A DNA stretch of 64,000 nucleotides, taken from Rhodococcus rhodnii. Its GTDB lineage: Bacteria; Actinomycetota; Actinomycetes; Mycobacteriales; Pseudonocardiaceae. Shown piece by piece: positions 53,464 to 62,321 of this stretch. The notes beneath the pieces are model-generated. The model did not search any database, was not told the origin of the DNA, and was given only the letters and a program-made list of their open reading frames with translations. Both the position numbers and the translations under genes were made by a program. The stretch spans positions 310,001 to 374,000 of the forward strand of contig JOAA01000002.1 in NCBI GenBank assembly GCA_000720375.1, written 5' to 3'. Within the stretch, counting starts at the first letter, position 1. Each line of letters begins with the position of its first letter.

Positions 53464-54270
53464 ATGCTCGGACCGACCTCGGAGGCTTGGCACAACGTCC
53501 TGGACTGGCGGCTGCTGCTCGGCTCGGGCCGCGCGCTGCTGCTGCAAGTCGCGCACCCCACGGTCGGCGCAGGGGTCGCGCAGTACTCCGATTTCCAGAA
53601 ACGCCCATGGCAACGGCTGCGGCGGACCGTCGACTCGCTGATGGTCATGACATACGGCCAGGACCAGACGGCCGTGGAAGCCAAGCGGCTCAGGGAACTC
53701 CACAAGTACTTCACCGGTATCGACCACCACGGTCATCGCTACAGCGCGCTGAATCCCGAGGCGTACTGGTGGGTTCACGCCACTCTCTTCGAGGGAACGC
53801 TGGACGCGCACGCGAACTTCGCCACGCCGCTGTCCCGGCCGAAACAGGAACGGCTGTACGAGGAATGGCGAGAACTTGGCGAAGTCCTCGGCCTCAAGGC
53901 CACGCAGATGCCCAGCGACCTGGACGGGTTCTTCGACTACTTCAACGGGATGGTCGAGAACTGCCTTGAGGACAACAAGACGGTCCGCACAGTGCTCGCC
54001 GCGTTGAGGGATCACGCACAACCTCCGCCTGGCTGGCCACGTCCCGTGTGGCGGATCGTCGGTCCCGTCTCGTCGGACGTCCTGATGACCGCGACCGTCG
54101 GGACCTTGCCGGAGCCGTTCCGGGAACGGCTGGGTCTACAGTGGACCGCGTCGGGTAGTCGCAAGCTCAAGGCGCTGAAGGCAGCTGTGAAGGCGGGAAT
54201 GCCGCTGCTTCCGGACAAGGTGCGCTACCATCCGATGGCATTGGCGGCCAAACGTGCCGCGCGACCGTAG
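53464..54270 (+). CDS. Oxygenase MpaB / DUF2236 family protein
   Basis: 268 residues from an ATG with the near-ideal site AAGGAGG. The family pattern is visible: RALLLQVAHPTVGAGVAQYSDF with the His region near the start, RTVDSLMVMTYG, HRYSALNPEAYWWVHATLFEG with two more His in the middle, and a C-terminal helical region. The family includes latex-clearing protein and MpaB, haem-dependent oxygenases that cleave isoprenoid chains. Role here is probably oxidation of a lipid or isoprenoid. The next gene, a TetR regulator 9 bases later, is probably its regulator. Confidence 0.88.
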   Translation: MLGPTSEAWHNVLDWRLLLGSGRALLLQVAHPTVGAGVAQYSDFQKRPWQRLRRTVDSLMVMTYGQDQTAVEAKRLRELHKYFTGIDHHGHRYSALNPEAYWWVHATLFEGTLDAHANFATPLSRPKQERLYEEWRELGEVLGLKATQMPSDLDGFFDYFNGMVENCLEDNKTVRTVLAALRDHAQPPPGWPRPVWRIVGPVSSDVLMTATVGTLPEPFRERLGLQWTASGSRKLKALKAAVKAGMPLLPDKVRYHPMALAAKRAARP

Positions 54271-54279
54271 ACTCGACTG

Positions 54280-54885
54280 ATGTTCCTCGCCGAGGTATTG
54301 GCGCCCGCTGGGCCCGAAGACGAGAGCACGCGCCGGATCCTCGACGCGGCACTGGACGCCTACCAGGAGTTCGGGCTGCGCCGCACGACCATGGACGACG
54401 TGGCCAGAAAGGCCGGGATCGGCCGCGCCACGCTGTACCGGCGGTTCCCGCAGAAGGACGACCTGGTCGCGGCGGTCGGGCTACGGGAGGTACGACGGTT
54501 CATCGCGGCGGCGGACGTCGAGATCAGCAAGGCCGCCAACGCCGAGGAGCGAATGGTCGAAGGGTTCGTCGCGGTCGTGCGCGGCCTGCGGGAACACCGG
54601 CTGCTCAACAGGTTGCTGTCCAGTGAGCCGGAGGCGGTGTTGCCCGGCTTGACGTTGCACGGCGGCCCGGTGATCGCGTTGGCGCGTGGCTACCTCAAGG
54701 AGAAGATCGAAGAGGACCAGCGCGCCGGGCACATCCGCGACTTCGACGCCGAGCCGCTCGCCGAGATGCTGGCGCGCCTGATCCACTCGATGGTGCTCAC
54801 GCCCGACGGCGTCATCCCGACGCGGGACGAGCGTCAGATGCGGGCCTTCGCGCGGACCTATCTGGTGCCGTGGCTCAAGGTGTGA
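54280..54885 (+). CDS. TetR family transcriptional regulator
   Basis: 201 residues. DNA-binding part: STRRILDAALDAYQEFGLRRT, then TMDDVARKAGIGRATLYRRFPQKDDLV. The C-terminal domain has the FVAVVRGLREHRLLNRLLSSEPE segment of fatty-acid-linked TetR proteins. It starts 9 bases after the MpaB-type gene and so is in an operon with it. Its probable site is the TGAGACG/CGTCTCA palindrome in front of that gene. The stop overlaps the convergent alcohol dehydrogenase gene by 11 bases. Confidence 0.9.
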   Translation: MFLAEVLAPAGPEDESTRRILDAALDAYQEFGLRRTTMDDVARKAGIGRATLYRRFPQKDDLVAAVGLREVRRFIAAADVEISKAANAEERMVEGFVAVVRGLREHRLLNRLLSSEPEAVLPGLTLHGGPVIALARGYLKEKIEEDQRAGHIRDFDAEPLAEMLARLIHSMVLTPDGVIPTRDERQMRAFARTYLVPWLKV

Positions 54886-55942
54886 AGACCACCAGCGACC
54901 GCGCGCCGGTCCCGGATTTCATCCGCTCGAAGGCGTCGGCCACGCCGTCGAGCCCGATCCGGTGCGACACAAGGGGTTCCAGATCCAGCCGGCCGAGCTG
55001 GATCTGCGTGGCCAGCAACGGGATGTCCCGGTCGGGATCGCCGGACCCGTACACCGAGACCCCGATGGACCTGGCGAAGTGGTAGAGCTCCAGCGGGTTG
55101 AAGCTGACCTGGTCGTCACGCCTGCCCACGCCGACGATCGTCACCTTCCCGCCGCGACGCGTTGTCTGCCAAGCGGTTCGGATCGTCTTCGAGTTGCCCA
55201 CGCACTCCAGCGCGTGGTCCACGCCGCGTCCGCCCGTCAGCCCGCGGATCTCCTTGGACAGCTTGTCGTGCGCGAGGACGAAGTGCGTCGCGCCCGCGTC
55301 ACGAGCGAGCTTTTCCTTGTCCGGTACGACATCCACCGCGACGATCGGGCCGGCGCCGACCAGTCGTGCCCCGATTATCGCGGACAGCCCCACGCCGCCG
55401 AGCCCCATCACCAGCACCGACTCGCCGGGCCGGACCGAAGCGGTATTCCGTACGGCACCGATGCCTGTCACTACGGCACACCCAAGCAACGCGGCGATGT
55501 CAAGCGGGACACCGTCGGCAAGGGGGACAACGCCGTTTTCGTTGAGCACGACCTCTTCGGAGAACGCGCCGACGCCCAAGGTCACGTGCACCGAGCCGCG
55601 ATCCGGACTGACCACGCCTTCGACGGCCGTGCACAGCCAAGGCTGCGAGTTCAGGCAGAACCAGCAGTGCCTGCACGCGGGTGCCCAGTTGACGACCACA
55701 CGGTCGCCCACCGACACACGCGTGACCTCCGGGCCGGTTTCGGCGATCGTTCCGGCTGCCTCGTGCCCGAGGACCAGCGGGAACTGCGGCGAGAAGGTGC
55801 CGTTGATCATCGAAAGGTCGGAGTGGCACACGCCTGCGGCCGCGACTCGCACGCGGACGTCGCGCGGGCCAAGGGCGGGCAGTTCGATCTCACGGACCTC
55901 GATGGCGGCATCGGGTCCGGCGACTACGGCTGCGTTCACCAT
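54875..55942 (-). CDS. Zinc-dependent alcohol dehydrogenase (MDR family, class III-like)
   Basis: 355 residues from the ATG at 55942, preceded by GGAGA at 9 bases; an ATG three codons earlier lies too close to that site. Catalytic zinc ligands: GVCHSDLS and GHEAAGTI, with the structural zinc loop CRHCWFCLNSQPWLC (four Cys). NAD-binding motif VLVMGLGGVGLSAIIGARL with Asp in AVDVVPDKEK, so NAD is preferred. Similar enzymes oxidise primary alcohols, including NDMA-dependent types with a tightly bound cofactor. It is divergent from the racemase gene, 87 bases apart, and may serve the same lipid pathway. Confidence 0.9.
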   Translation of the reverse strand: MVNAAVVAGPDAAIEVREIELPALGPRDVRVRVAAAGVCHSDLSMINGTFSPQFPLVLGHEAAGTIAETGPEVTRVSVGDRVVVNWAPACRHCWFCLNSQPWLCTAVEGVVSPDRGSVHVTLGVGAFSEEVVLNENGVVPLADGVPLDIAALLGCAVVTGIGAVRNTASVRPGESVLVMGLGGVGLSAIIGARLVGAGPIVAVDVVPDKEKLARDAGATHFVLAHDKLSKEIRGLTGGRGVDHALECVGNSKTIRTAWQTTRRGGKVTIVGVGRRDDQVSFNPLELYHFARSIGVSVYGSGDPDRDIPLLATQIQLGRLDLEPLVSHRIGLDGVADAFERMKSGTGARSLVVFTP

Positions 55943-55990
55943 GCGGGCCATTCTCCATGGCGCGGTTCACATCTATCCGTACAGTGTTAG

Positions 55991-56001
55991 GTATACGATA
56001 C
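55991..56001. promoter_or_regulatory. Candidate operator in the divergent adh/mcr gap
   Basis: GTATACGATAC is an inverted repeat (GTAT/ATAC) with nearby CAGT and ACTG flanks, sitting 28 bases upstream of the GTG start of the racemase gene. No neighbouring regulator gene points to it. Confidence 0.3.
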
Positions 56002-56029
56002 GTTACTGGCGAGTAGGAGGTGGTCGACG

Positions 56030-57181
56030 GTGAGCACGGGACCGCTCGCGGGCGTGCGCGTGGTCGAGCTGGCCGGCATCGGGCCTGCCCCGTTCTGTGC
56101 GATGCACCTGGCTGACCTGGGCGCGGACGTCATCCGTGTCGACCGGCCGAACGCCATCCCGGCGTCCGGACCACCGGAGCGCGACCTGCTCAACCGGAAC
56201 AAGCGCTCGGTCATGGTCGACCTGAAGAACGAGGCAGGCGCCGAGGTCGTGCTGCGCCTGGCCGAGCAGGCCGACGTGCTGATCGAGGGGTTCCGGCCGG
56301 GCGTCGCCGAGCGGCTGGGCATCGGCCCTGAGCAGTGCTGGGAACGTAACCCCAAGCTCGTCTACGGCCGGATGACCGGCTGGGGCCAGGACGGCCCGCT
56401 GGCCCATTCCGCCGGCCACGACATCGCCTACATCGGCATCACCGGCGTCCTGCACGCGATCGGCCGTAAGGACGGGCCGCCGCAGGTCCCGATGAACCTG
56501 GTCGGCGACTTCGGCGGCGGTTCGCTGTACCTCGCCGTCGGCATCCTCGCCGCGCTCAGGCACGCGGAGCAGACCGGAAAGGGTCAGGTCGTGGACGCCG
56601 CGATCGTGGACGGCGCGGCGCACCTGGCGACGATGATCTACGGACTGGTTTCGGCGGGTGCCTGGAAGCCGGAGCGTGGCGTGAACCTGCTGGACACCGG
56701 CGCACCCTTCTACGACGTGTACGAGACCTCGGACGGCGAGTACATGGCCGTCGGCCCGCTGGAGTCGCAGTTCTACAAGGAGTTCGTGCGACTGCTCGGC
56801 CTTGAGGGCGAGGATCTGCCCAAGCAGCTGGAGATCCCGCGCTGGCCGGAACTGCGCAAGCGGTTCGCCGAAGTGTTCGCGACCAAGACCCGTCGCGAAT
56901 GGACAGACATCTTCGAGGGCACGGACGCCTGTGTGGCACCGATTCTCTCGCTTTCTGAAGCGGCGCAACACCCGCACATCGCCGCACGCGGCACGTTGGT
57001 CGAGCGCGACGGATTCGTCCAGCCCGCGCCCGCACCAAGGTTCTCCGATACATCGGCGGATCTACGCACCCCACCGGCGATTCCCGGGCAGCACACCCGC
57101 GACGCGTTGGCGGACTGGGGTTTCGACGACATTGACGAACTGCTGGCATCCGGCGCTGTACAGGAACGGAATGATCGATGA
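56030..57181 (+). CDS. mcr: Alpha-methylacyl-CoA racemase / CaiB-BaiF family
   Basis: 383 residues from a GTG with AGGAGG 9 bases upstream. It begins with GVRVVELAGIGPAPFCAMHLADLGADVIRVD, the CoA-binding start of the family; the racemase pair is visible as His in GHDIAYIGITGVLHAIG and Asp in NLVGDFGGGSLYLAVG, matching His126/Asp156 of mycobacterial Mcr. Reaction: interconversion of (2R)- and (2S)-methylacyl-CoA, needed for beta-oxidation of sterol side chains or methyl-branched acids. It is coupled to the F420-type oxidoreductase gene by a 4-base ATGA overlap. Confidence 0.9.
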   Translation: MSTGPLAGVRVVELAGIGPAPFCAMHLADLGADVIRVDRPNAIPASGPPERDLLNRNKRSVMVDLKNEAGAEVVLRLAEQADVLIEGFRPGVAERLGIGPEQCWERNPKLVYGRMTGWGQDGPLAHSAGHDIAYIGITGVLHAIGRKDGPPQVPMNLVGDFGGGSLYLAVGILAALRHAEQTGKGQVVDAAIVDGAAHLATMIYGLVSAGAWKPERGVNLLDTGAPFYDVYETSDGEYMAVGPLESQFYKEFVRLLGLEGEDLPKQLEIPRWPELRKRFAEVFATKTRREWTDIFEGTDACVAPILSLSEAAQHPHIAARGTLVERDGFVQPAPAPRFSDTSADLRTPPAIPGQHTRDALADWGFDDIDELLASGAVQERNDR

Positions 57182-58206
57182 AGATCAGCACACAGGTGAT
57201 GTACGCGGGTAACCCGAAGGACCTGATCGATCAGATCGTCAGCCTGGAAAGCGCGGGGCTGGACCAGGTCTGGGTGGCCGAGGCCTACGGCTTCGACGCG
57301 CCGACGCTGATGGGGTACGTGGCCGCGAAGACCGAGCGGGTGGAGATCGGTTCGGCGATCCTGCCGATCTACTCCCGTACTCCGGCACTGATCGCGCAGA
57401 CGGCCGCCGGCCTCGACGCGGTCTCCGGCGGCCGCGCGATCCTCGGGCTCGGCGCGTCCGGCCCACAGGTGATCGAGGGCTGGCACGGTGTGCCGTACGA
57501 CAAGCCGCTCGGCCGCACCCGCGAGATCGTCGACATCTGCCGCCGGGTCTGGCGCCGGGAAGTGATCACCAACGAGGGTAACTACCCGATCCCGCTGCCG
57601 GAAGGCCAGGGAACGGGTCTGGGCAAGCCGCTGAAGATCCTGACGCACCCGGTCCGCCCGAACATCCCGATCTACATCGCCTCACTGGGCGACAAGAACG
57701 TCCGGCTGACCGCCGAGATAGCGGACGGCTGGCTGCCCACCCTGTTCATCCCGGAGAAGGCCCAGTCGGTCTGGGGCTCCTCACTGGCCGCCGGACAGGC
57801 CAAGCGTTCGTCCGACCTGGGCCCGCTCGAAATCGTCGCAGGCGGAATGCTCGCGATCGGCGACGACGTAGAACCCCTCCGAGACGCCTCACGCCCATAC
57901 ATCGCGCTGTACGTCGGCGGCATGGGCGCGCGCGGCCGTAACTTCTACAACGACCTGGCCCGCCGCTACGGCTACGAAGCCGAGGCCGAGAAGATCCAGG
58001 ACCTGTACCTTTCCGGCAAGAAGGACGAGGCCGCGGCGGCCGTGCCCGCCGAGTTCGCCGAACTGATGAACCTGGTCGGCCCGGCCGGGTACGTCAAGGA
58101 ACGCGTCCAGGCCTTCAAGGAAGCCGGGGTGACCACGCTGAACGTGACCCCGATCGGTGAGAACCCAGCCAAACTCGTCGAGCAGGTCAAGGAGTGGCTG
58201 GCCTAG
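57178..58206 (+). CDS. LLM class (F420-dependent type) flavin oxidoreductase
   Basis: 342 residues. The luciferase-like TIM barrel shows AEAYGFDAPTLMGYVAAKTERVEIGSAI, LIAQTAAGLDAVSGGRAILGLGASGPQVIEGWHG, and IPIYIASLGDKNVRLTAEIADGWLP. The pattern matches actinobacterial F420-dependent oxidoreductases such as M. tuberculosis Rv3520c, which lies in the sterol catabolic region. A reductase acting on a steroid or acyl intermediate is likely but unproved; FMN is the alternative cofactor. The start overlaps the racemase stop (ATGA), tying the two together. Confidence 0.9.
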   Translation: MKISTQVMYAGNPKDLIDQIVSLESAGLDQVWVAEAYGFDAPTLMGYVAAKTERVEIGSAILPIYSRTPALIAQTAAGLDAVSGGRAILGLGASGPQVIEGWHGVPYDKPLGRTREIVDICRRVWRREVITNEGNYPIPLPEGQGTGLGKPLKILTHPVRPNIPIYIASLGDKNVRLTAEIADGWLPTLFIPEKAQSVWGSSLAAGQAKRSSDLGPLEIVAGGMLAIGDDVEPLRDASRPYIALYVGGMGARGRNFYNDLARRYGYEAEAEKIQDLYLSGKKDEAAAAVPAEFAELMNLVGPAGYVKERVQAFKEAGVTTLNVTPIGENPAKLVEQVKEWLA

Positions 58207-58216
58207 TCTGGAGCTC

Positions 58217-59569
58217 GTGGACACGGTCATCACGGGCGCGTACATCGCGACAGTTGACGAGCAGGGCACGGAACACGCCGACGGCTATGTGGCCGTTGTG
58301 GACGGTCGGATCGCGGCGGTGGGTTCCGGTGCCGTGCCGGAGGAGTTCGCGGGCCTCAATCGGGTTGACGCGTCCGGATGTCTTGTCACGCCGGGCTTGG
58401 TGAACACGCATCATCACCTCTACCAGTGGGCGACGCGGGGTTATGCCCAGCAGGAGGACCTCTTCGGCTGGCTCGTCGCGCTCTATCCGGTCTGGGCCGG
58501 GATCGACGCGGAGATCGTGTCCGCGACCTCCCAGGCTGGGCTGGGCATGTTGGCGCTCAGCGGATGCACGACCGCGGCCGACCATCACTACGTGTTCCCG
58601 CGTGACGGCGGGGATGTGTTCGGTGCGTTGATCGATGCCGGGCGGCAGATCGGGATCCGGCTGCATGCCGTGCGTGGGTCGATGGACCGCGGTGAGTCCG
58701 AGGGTGGGCTGCCGCCTGACTCCATTGTGGAGAGCTTGGACGACGCGCTTGAGCAAACCGAGCTGGCGATCACCGAGTACCACGATGCCGCGCCGGACGC
58801 CAAGATCCAGGTCGCGGTCGGGCCGTGTTCTCCGTTCTCGGCAAGTCTTGACCTGATGCGTGGTGCTGCGGCGGTCGCGCGCAGGCATGGCGTTCGGTTG
58901 CACACTCACCTGGCTGAGACCACGGACGAGGAAGAGCAGTGCCTGCGGGAGTTCGGGCTGACTCCGGTGGATTACGCCCGGAACCTGGATTGGTTGGGTG
59001 AGGATGTCTGGTTGGCGCACGGCGTGCATCTCAAGGACCACGAGATTGCGTTGATGGCCGAGACCGGCACGGGAATCGCGCACTGCCCGAGCTCGAATGC
59101 CCGAGTGGGCGCCGGAATGGCCCCGGTCAGGGCCCTTGTGGACGCAGGCGCACCTGTTGGGCTAGGTGTGGACGGCGTCGCGTCCAATGAGTCCGGTGGG
59201 CTCGCCGAGGAGCTCAGGCAGGCGTTGCTGACGGCAAGGCAGCGTGGGGGACCGAAGGCGTTGACCGCGCGCCAGGCGTTGCGGATCGGCACGATGGGCG
59301 GTGCGCGGTGCCTTGGGCGTGAGGAACACATTGGCTCGATTGAAAAGGGCAAGCTCGCGGACCTGGCAGTGTGGCGTTTGGACACTTTGAAGCACGCCGG
59401 CATCGCGGATCCCGTGGCGGCTTTGGTGTTCGGGCGTGTGCCACCGTTGGAGTTGTTGCTCGTCGGCGGTGAGGCCGTAGTCCAAAATGACCATCTGCTC
59501 ACCGCCGACGAGCTTTCCCTGACCCGCAGTTTGGCTCGTGCTAGCGCGAAGCTGGCAGGTTCCTCGTAG
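58217..59569 (+). CDS. 8-oxoguanine deaminase-like amidohydrolase
   Basis: 450 residues from the GTG at 58217; the open frame to 58157 overlaps the previous gene. Metal-binding and catalytic blocks: NTHHHLYQWATRG (HxH), LHTHLAETTDEEEQ, LAHGVHLKDHEIALMAETG with IAHCPSSNARVGAG, and LGVDGVASNESGGL (final Asp). This pattern and length match 8-oxoguanine deaminases of the cytosine-deaminase-like group, which turn 8-oxoguanine into urate; atrazine-type hydrolases are close relatives. A xanthine-dehydrogenase-type gene follows two genes later, which would fit a purine route. The stop overlaps the convergent GH2 gene by 29 bases. Confidence 0.82.
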   Translation: MDTVITGAYIATVDEQGTEHADGYVAVVDGRIAAVGSGAVPEEFAGLNRVDASGCLVTPGLVNTHHHLYQWATRGYAQQEDLFGWLVALYPVWAGIDAEIVSATSQAGLGMLALSGCTTAADHHYVFPRDGGDVFGALIDAGRQIGIRLHAVRGSMDRGESEGGLPPDSIVESLDDALEQTELAITEYHDAAPDAKIQVAVGPCSPFSASLDLMRGAAAVARRHGVRLHTHLAETTDEEEQCLREFGLTPVDYARNLDWLGEDVWLAHGVHLKDHEIALMAETGTGIAHCPSSNARVGAGMAPVRALVDAGAPVGLGVDGVASNESGGLAEELRQALLTARQRGGPKALTARQALRIGTMGGARCLGREEHIGSIEKGKLADLAVWRLDTLKHAGIADPVAALVFGRVPPLELLLVGGEAVVQNDHLLTADELSLTRSLARASAKLAGSS

Positions 59570-62183
59570 TGATGTTCTGGCCGGACAGTTGGACGACAGG
59601 CGAAGCGCCGCCCAGGTCAGCTGTCCGGTACGTCGCCGTCAGGGTCAAGGTTTCCCCTGGCCACAGGGTGACGTAGTTGTCCGACCAGTCCTGCGGCAGG
59701 ACTTCGGCGCCACCGCTGCCCTTGCGCACGCTGGCGCGCAGGAAGAAGGCCATCTGGGTGGCGGTGATGGTCACCGTCGTCCTGGTGTTCGCGCCTTCCA
59801 CAGTGGACGTCGCCGATGCGTTGACCGACCCGGCGGGCAGCGAGTTCAGGCCCTTCAGGTCCGCGTAGGCCGACTGAGGCGTGTGGTACCACGTCGAACT
59901 GCCGTAGTTCAACGTATCCGCCTTGGTGGACAGCCAGTACACGTTGCGATCGATGACCTTGCCCGACGAGTCCTTCAACAACAGGCGCACGAAGTACGTC
60001 GTGGAAAGGCCACTTGGCTGAGGCAAGCTGCCTGCCTTGACCGTGGCGTTCGCGGTCGAATTGACCGGCCGAGTCTCGTTGGCCTTCTGCGTACCGTCCG
60101 CATTGAACAGTGTCACCTGGACACTGAGACCGGACACGTTCTGCAGCCCGGTATTCACGACCGACAGCGACCTGTCGTCATACGAATACTGCACGTGCAA
60201 CGGACGAAGTGCAGTCTTGGCACCGAAGTACGAACCGGCCGTGGCCAGGTTGTAGTTGTACAAGTGCCAGAACAGCTTCGGCCACGGGTCGTTGAGCATC
60301 CAGTAGATCACGCCCGTCGACGGGTTGCTGCTGTCCGACCAGTTGTCGGCGAACGCCTCGAACTGGGCGCGGTTGGTCTCGTAGTTCGCCAGCTGTGCCT
60401 TGCGAACCAGATCGTCCACATTGGCCGGTTTGCCGTATCGGTTGTCCAGCGCTGTTCCCCAGAAGGACAGTTTGCCGAACGTGCCACTGGGGGACAGGTG
60501 GTACTGGGTGGTGTTGTAGTTGGTCAGCGAGTTGATCTGGGACTGCGTCAGGAACTTGCGCAGCTCGTCCATCTCCGGGATGGTCGGGCCAGGGCCGATC
60601 TCCGACGCGAAGCCCGCCGCGCCGCCCTTTTGCTTGTTGTACCAGTAAACCGGCGGCTCCCACCAGTATGGGCCTTCCATCTTCATCCCGGAATTGCCCA
60701 GCTGCGGCGAGCTCTTGCTGGACGCGGACGCGATGATCGGCAGGTTCCAGTCGGCGCGCGCGAGCGCGTCCAGGTAGATCTTCTCCTGCGCGGCCGGGGT
60801 AGCCAGATCACTGGCGATCAGGAACCCGAGCACGCTCGGGTGGTTGCGGATCCGCTTGCCTTCGCTCTCCGCGGACTCCCCGGCGACCCGGTTCTTCTCC
60901 GCGTTGAACGAACCGTAGCTCTCCCAGGCCGAACAGCACTCCCACCCGGTCAGCACCATGATGCCCAGCCGGTCGGTCATCTCGTAGAACTCGTCGTTCT
61001 CCGGTTTGCCCTCCAGCCGGATGGTGTTCAGGTTCATCGACTTGACCAGGTTCAACTGGTCCTCGATGGTACGCAGATTGGTACGCAGGAACAGATCCGA
61101 CGCCCAGCCGCCACCACGCACCAGGAACGGCTTGCCGTTGATGACGAACTGCCGTCCGCCCCCGTTGACCCGCGTCGAACTGATCTCCCGCACGCCAAAG
61201 GCCGTGCTGGCGCTGTCGGACACGGCGCCCCCGACAGAAGCGGACACGGTGGCGCTGTACATCGGCTGGTCGCCCATGGTGAACGGCCACCACACCCGCG
61301 GGTTCGTCAGGCGCAGGCCAGGAGTGTTGCCCGGGGTGAACGTGACCGTCTTGGTCTCACCTGCGGCCAGTGAGACCGGCTGCGTGAAGTTGACGTTGTC
61401 GATCGTCCCGCTGACCTGGGCGCTGACGACCTGCCCGGAATCGTTGCGGGCGTTGACCTTCACCGTGACGTCGGCTGTATTCAGGCTAGGCAACGGCAAA
61501 TCGGTGGAAACGCGCAAATCGCGCAGCGAAACCGGCCCGCTGTTGGCGAGTTGCACGTCACGGAACAGGCCCTGGTTGCGGTCGGGCGGCAGCTGCGTCC
61601 AGTCCACGAAGTGGATCAGCAGATCCTTCGACGGATCGGACGGCATCGCCTTGATCGCGATCGCGTTGGTGCCGTTGCGGATCAACGACGTCACGTTGTA
61701 CTCGCGTGTCGGATAAGCACCGATCACCGTGTCCGTCCCGGCAACTCTGGTGCCGTTCACCCAGATCTCAGCGCGGGAGATGATCCCGCCCTTGAGCTTG
61801 AGGAACGTGTTGGTACCCGCGGGCTGCGAAGCGGTGAAACTCTTGTGGTACCACCAGGGCACGCTGAAGTCACTGCGGTTGACGCTCTTCAGGTTCTCGC
61901 CGAAGTTCACGTCGGCGTACCGGTTGTTGGCGATCAACCCGGCCAGCACGGTCGATCGGGCGGGCACCGGAAGCCACGAAGAGTCGTTGAAAGTGGGATT
62001 GGAATACGTGGCGCCGTCCGCGGTGGCGCTGCGGCTGGTCTGCAGCCGCCAGTCGGGGATGGTCGTGACCTGGCCCGCGGCCACGGCCAGGCTCGGGGCG
62101 CTATTCGCCTGCGCGCCCGAGAGCAGGGAAAACATCAAGGTAGTGGCGGCGAGGACCGCCAAGCCGGCACGGCGACGTCTCAT
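59541..62183 (-). CDS. Glycoside hydrolase family 2, exo-beta-D-glucosaminidase (CsxA)-like, secreted
   Basis: 880 residues from an ATG with AGGAG 7-8 bases upstream. Signal peptide (about 1-26, ending AQA). GH2 order: sugar-binding domain (about 45-215, with VPWWYHKSF and AEIWVNG), immunoglobulin-like domain (about 215-335), TIM barrel (about 335-620) with acid/base Asp at about 459 in FLIASDL and nucleophile Glu at about 528 in FASEIGPG, then two further beta domains. The Ser-Asp acid/base instead of Asn-Glu is typical of CsxA, which removes glucosamine from chitosan. It is shorter than CsxA (about 1030), probably lacking the C-terminal carbohydrate-binding module. Confidence 0.87.
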   Translation of the reverse strand: MRRRRAGLAVLAATTLMFSLLSGAQANSAPSLAVAAGQVTTIPDWRLQTSRSATADGATYSNPTFNDSSWLPVPARSTVLAGLIANNRYADVNFGENLKSVNRSDFSVPWWYHKSFTASQPAGTNTFLKLKGGIISRAEIWVNGTRVAGTDTVIGAYPTREYNVTSLIRNGTNAIAIKAMPSDPSKDLLIHFVDWTQLPPDRNQGLFRDVQLANSGPVSLRDLRVSTDLPLPSLNTADVTVKVNARNDSGQVVSAQVSGTIDNVNFTQPVSLAAGETKTVTFTPGNTPGLRLTNPRVWWPFTMGDQPMYSATVSASVGGAVSDSASTAFGVREISSTRVNGGGRQFVINGKPFLVRGGGWASDLFLRTNLRTIEDQLNLVKSMNLNTIRLEGKPENDEFYEMTDRLGIMVLTGWECCSAWESYGSFNAEKNRVAGESAESEGKRIRNHPSVLGFLIASDLATPAAQEKIYLDALARADWNLPIIASASSKSSPQLGNSGMKMEGPYWWEPPVYWYNKQKGGAAGFASEIGPGPTIPEMDELRKFLTQSQINSLTNYNTTQYHLSPSGTFGKLSFWGTALDNRYGKPANVDDLVRKAQLANYETNRAQFEAFADNWSDSSNPSTGVIYWMLNDPWPKLFWHLYNYNLATAGSYFGAKTALRPLHVQYSYDDRSLSVVNTGLQNVSGLSVQVTLFNADGTQKANETRPVNSTANATVKAGSLPQPSGLSTTYFVRLLLKDSSGKVIDRNVYWLSTKADTLNYGSSTWYHTPQSAYADLKGLNSLPAGSVNASATSTVEGANTRTTVTITATQMAFFLRASVRKGSGGAEVLPQDWSDNYVTLWPGETLTLTATYRTADLGGASPVVQLSGQNITTRNLPASR

Positions 62184-62276
62184 CGGACGCTCCTGAGCTA
62201 CGCGGCGGCGACATTGACAGGGCGTCCTCCACTCTTGCCCGCGACGACGTGTTTGGCAAGAGCCTTTACGAAAGTG

Positions 62277-62315
62277 CCCTCACTGTGGCATCGGGTCCCG
62301 ATGCCACAGTGAGGG
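62277..62315 (-). terminator. Perfect 19-bp hairpin after the xanthine-dehydrogenase-type gene
   Basis: Arms at 62277-62295 and 62297-62315 are exactly complementary around a single central T, one of the longest perfect palindromes in the window. It lies 6 bases after the stop of the gene that reads leftward. It lacks a U-tract. The rest of the 138-base gap before the GH2 gene shows nothing else. Confidence 0.8.
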
Positions 62316-62321
62316 GCGCAT

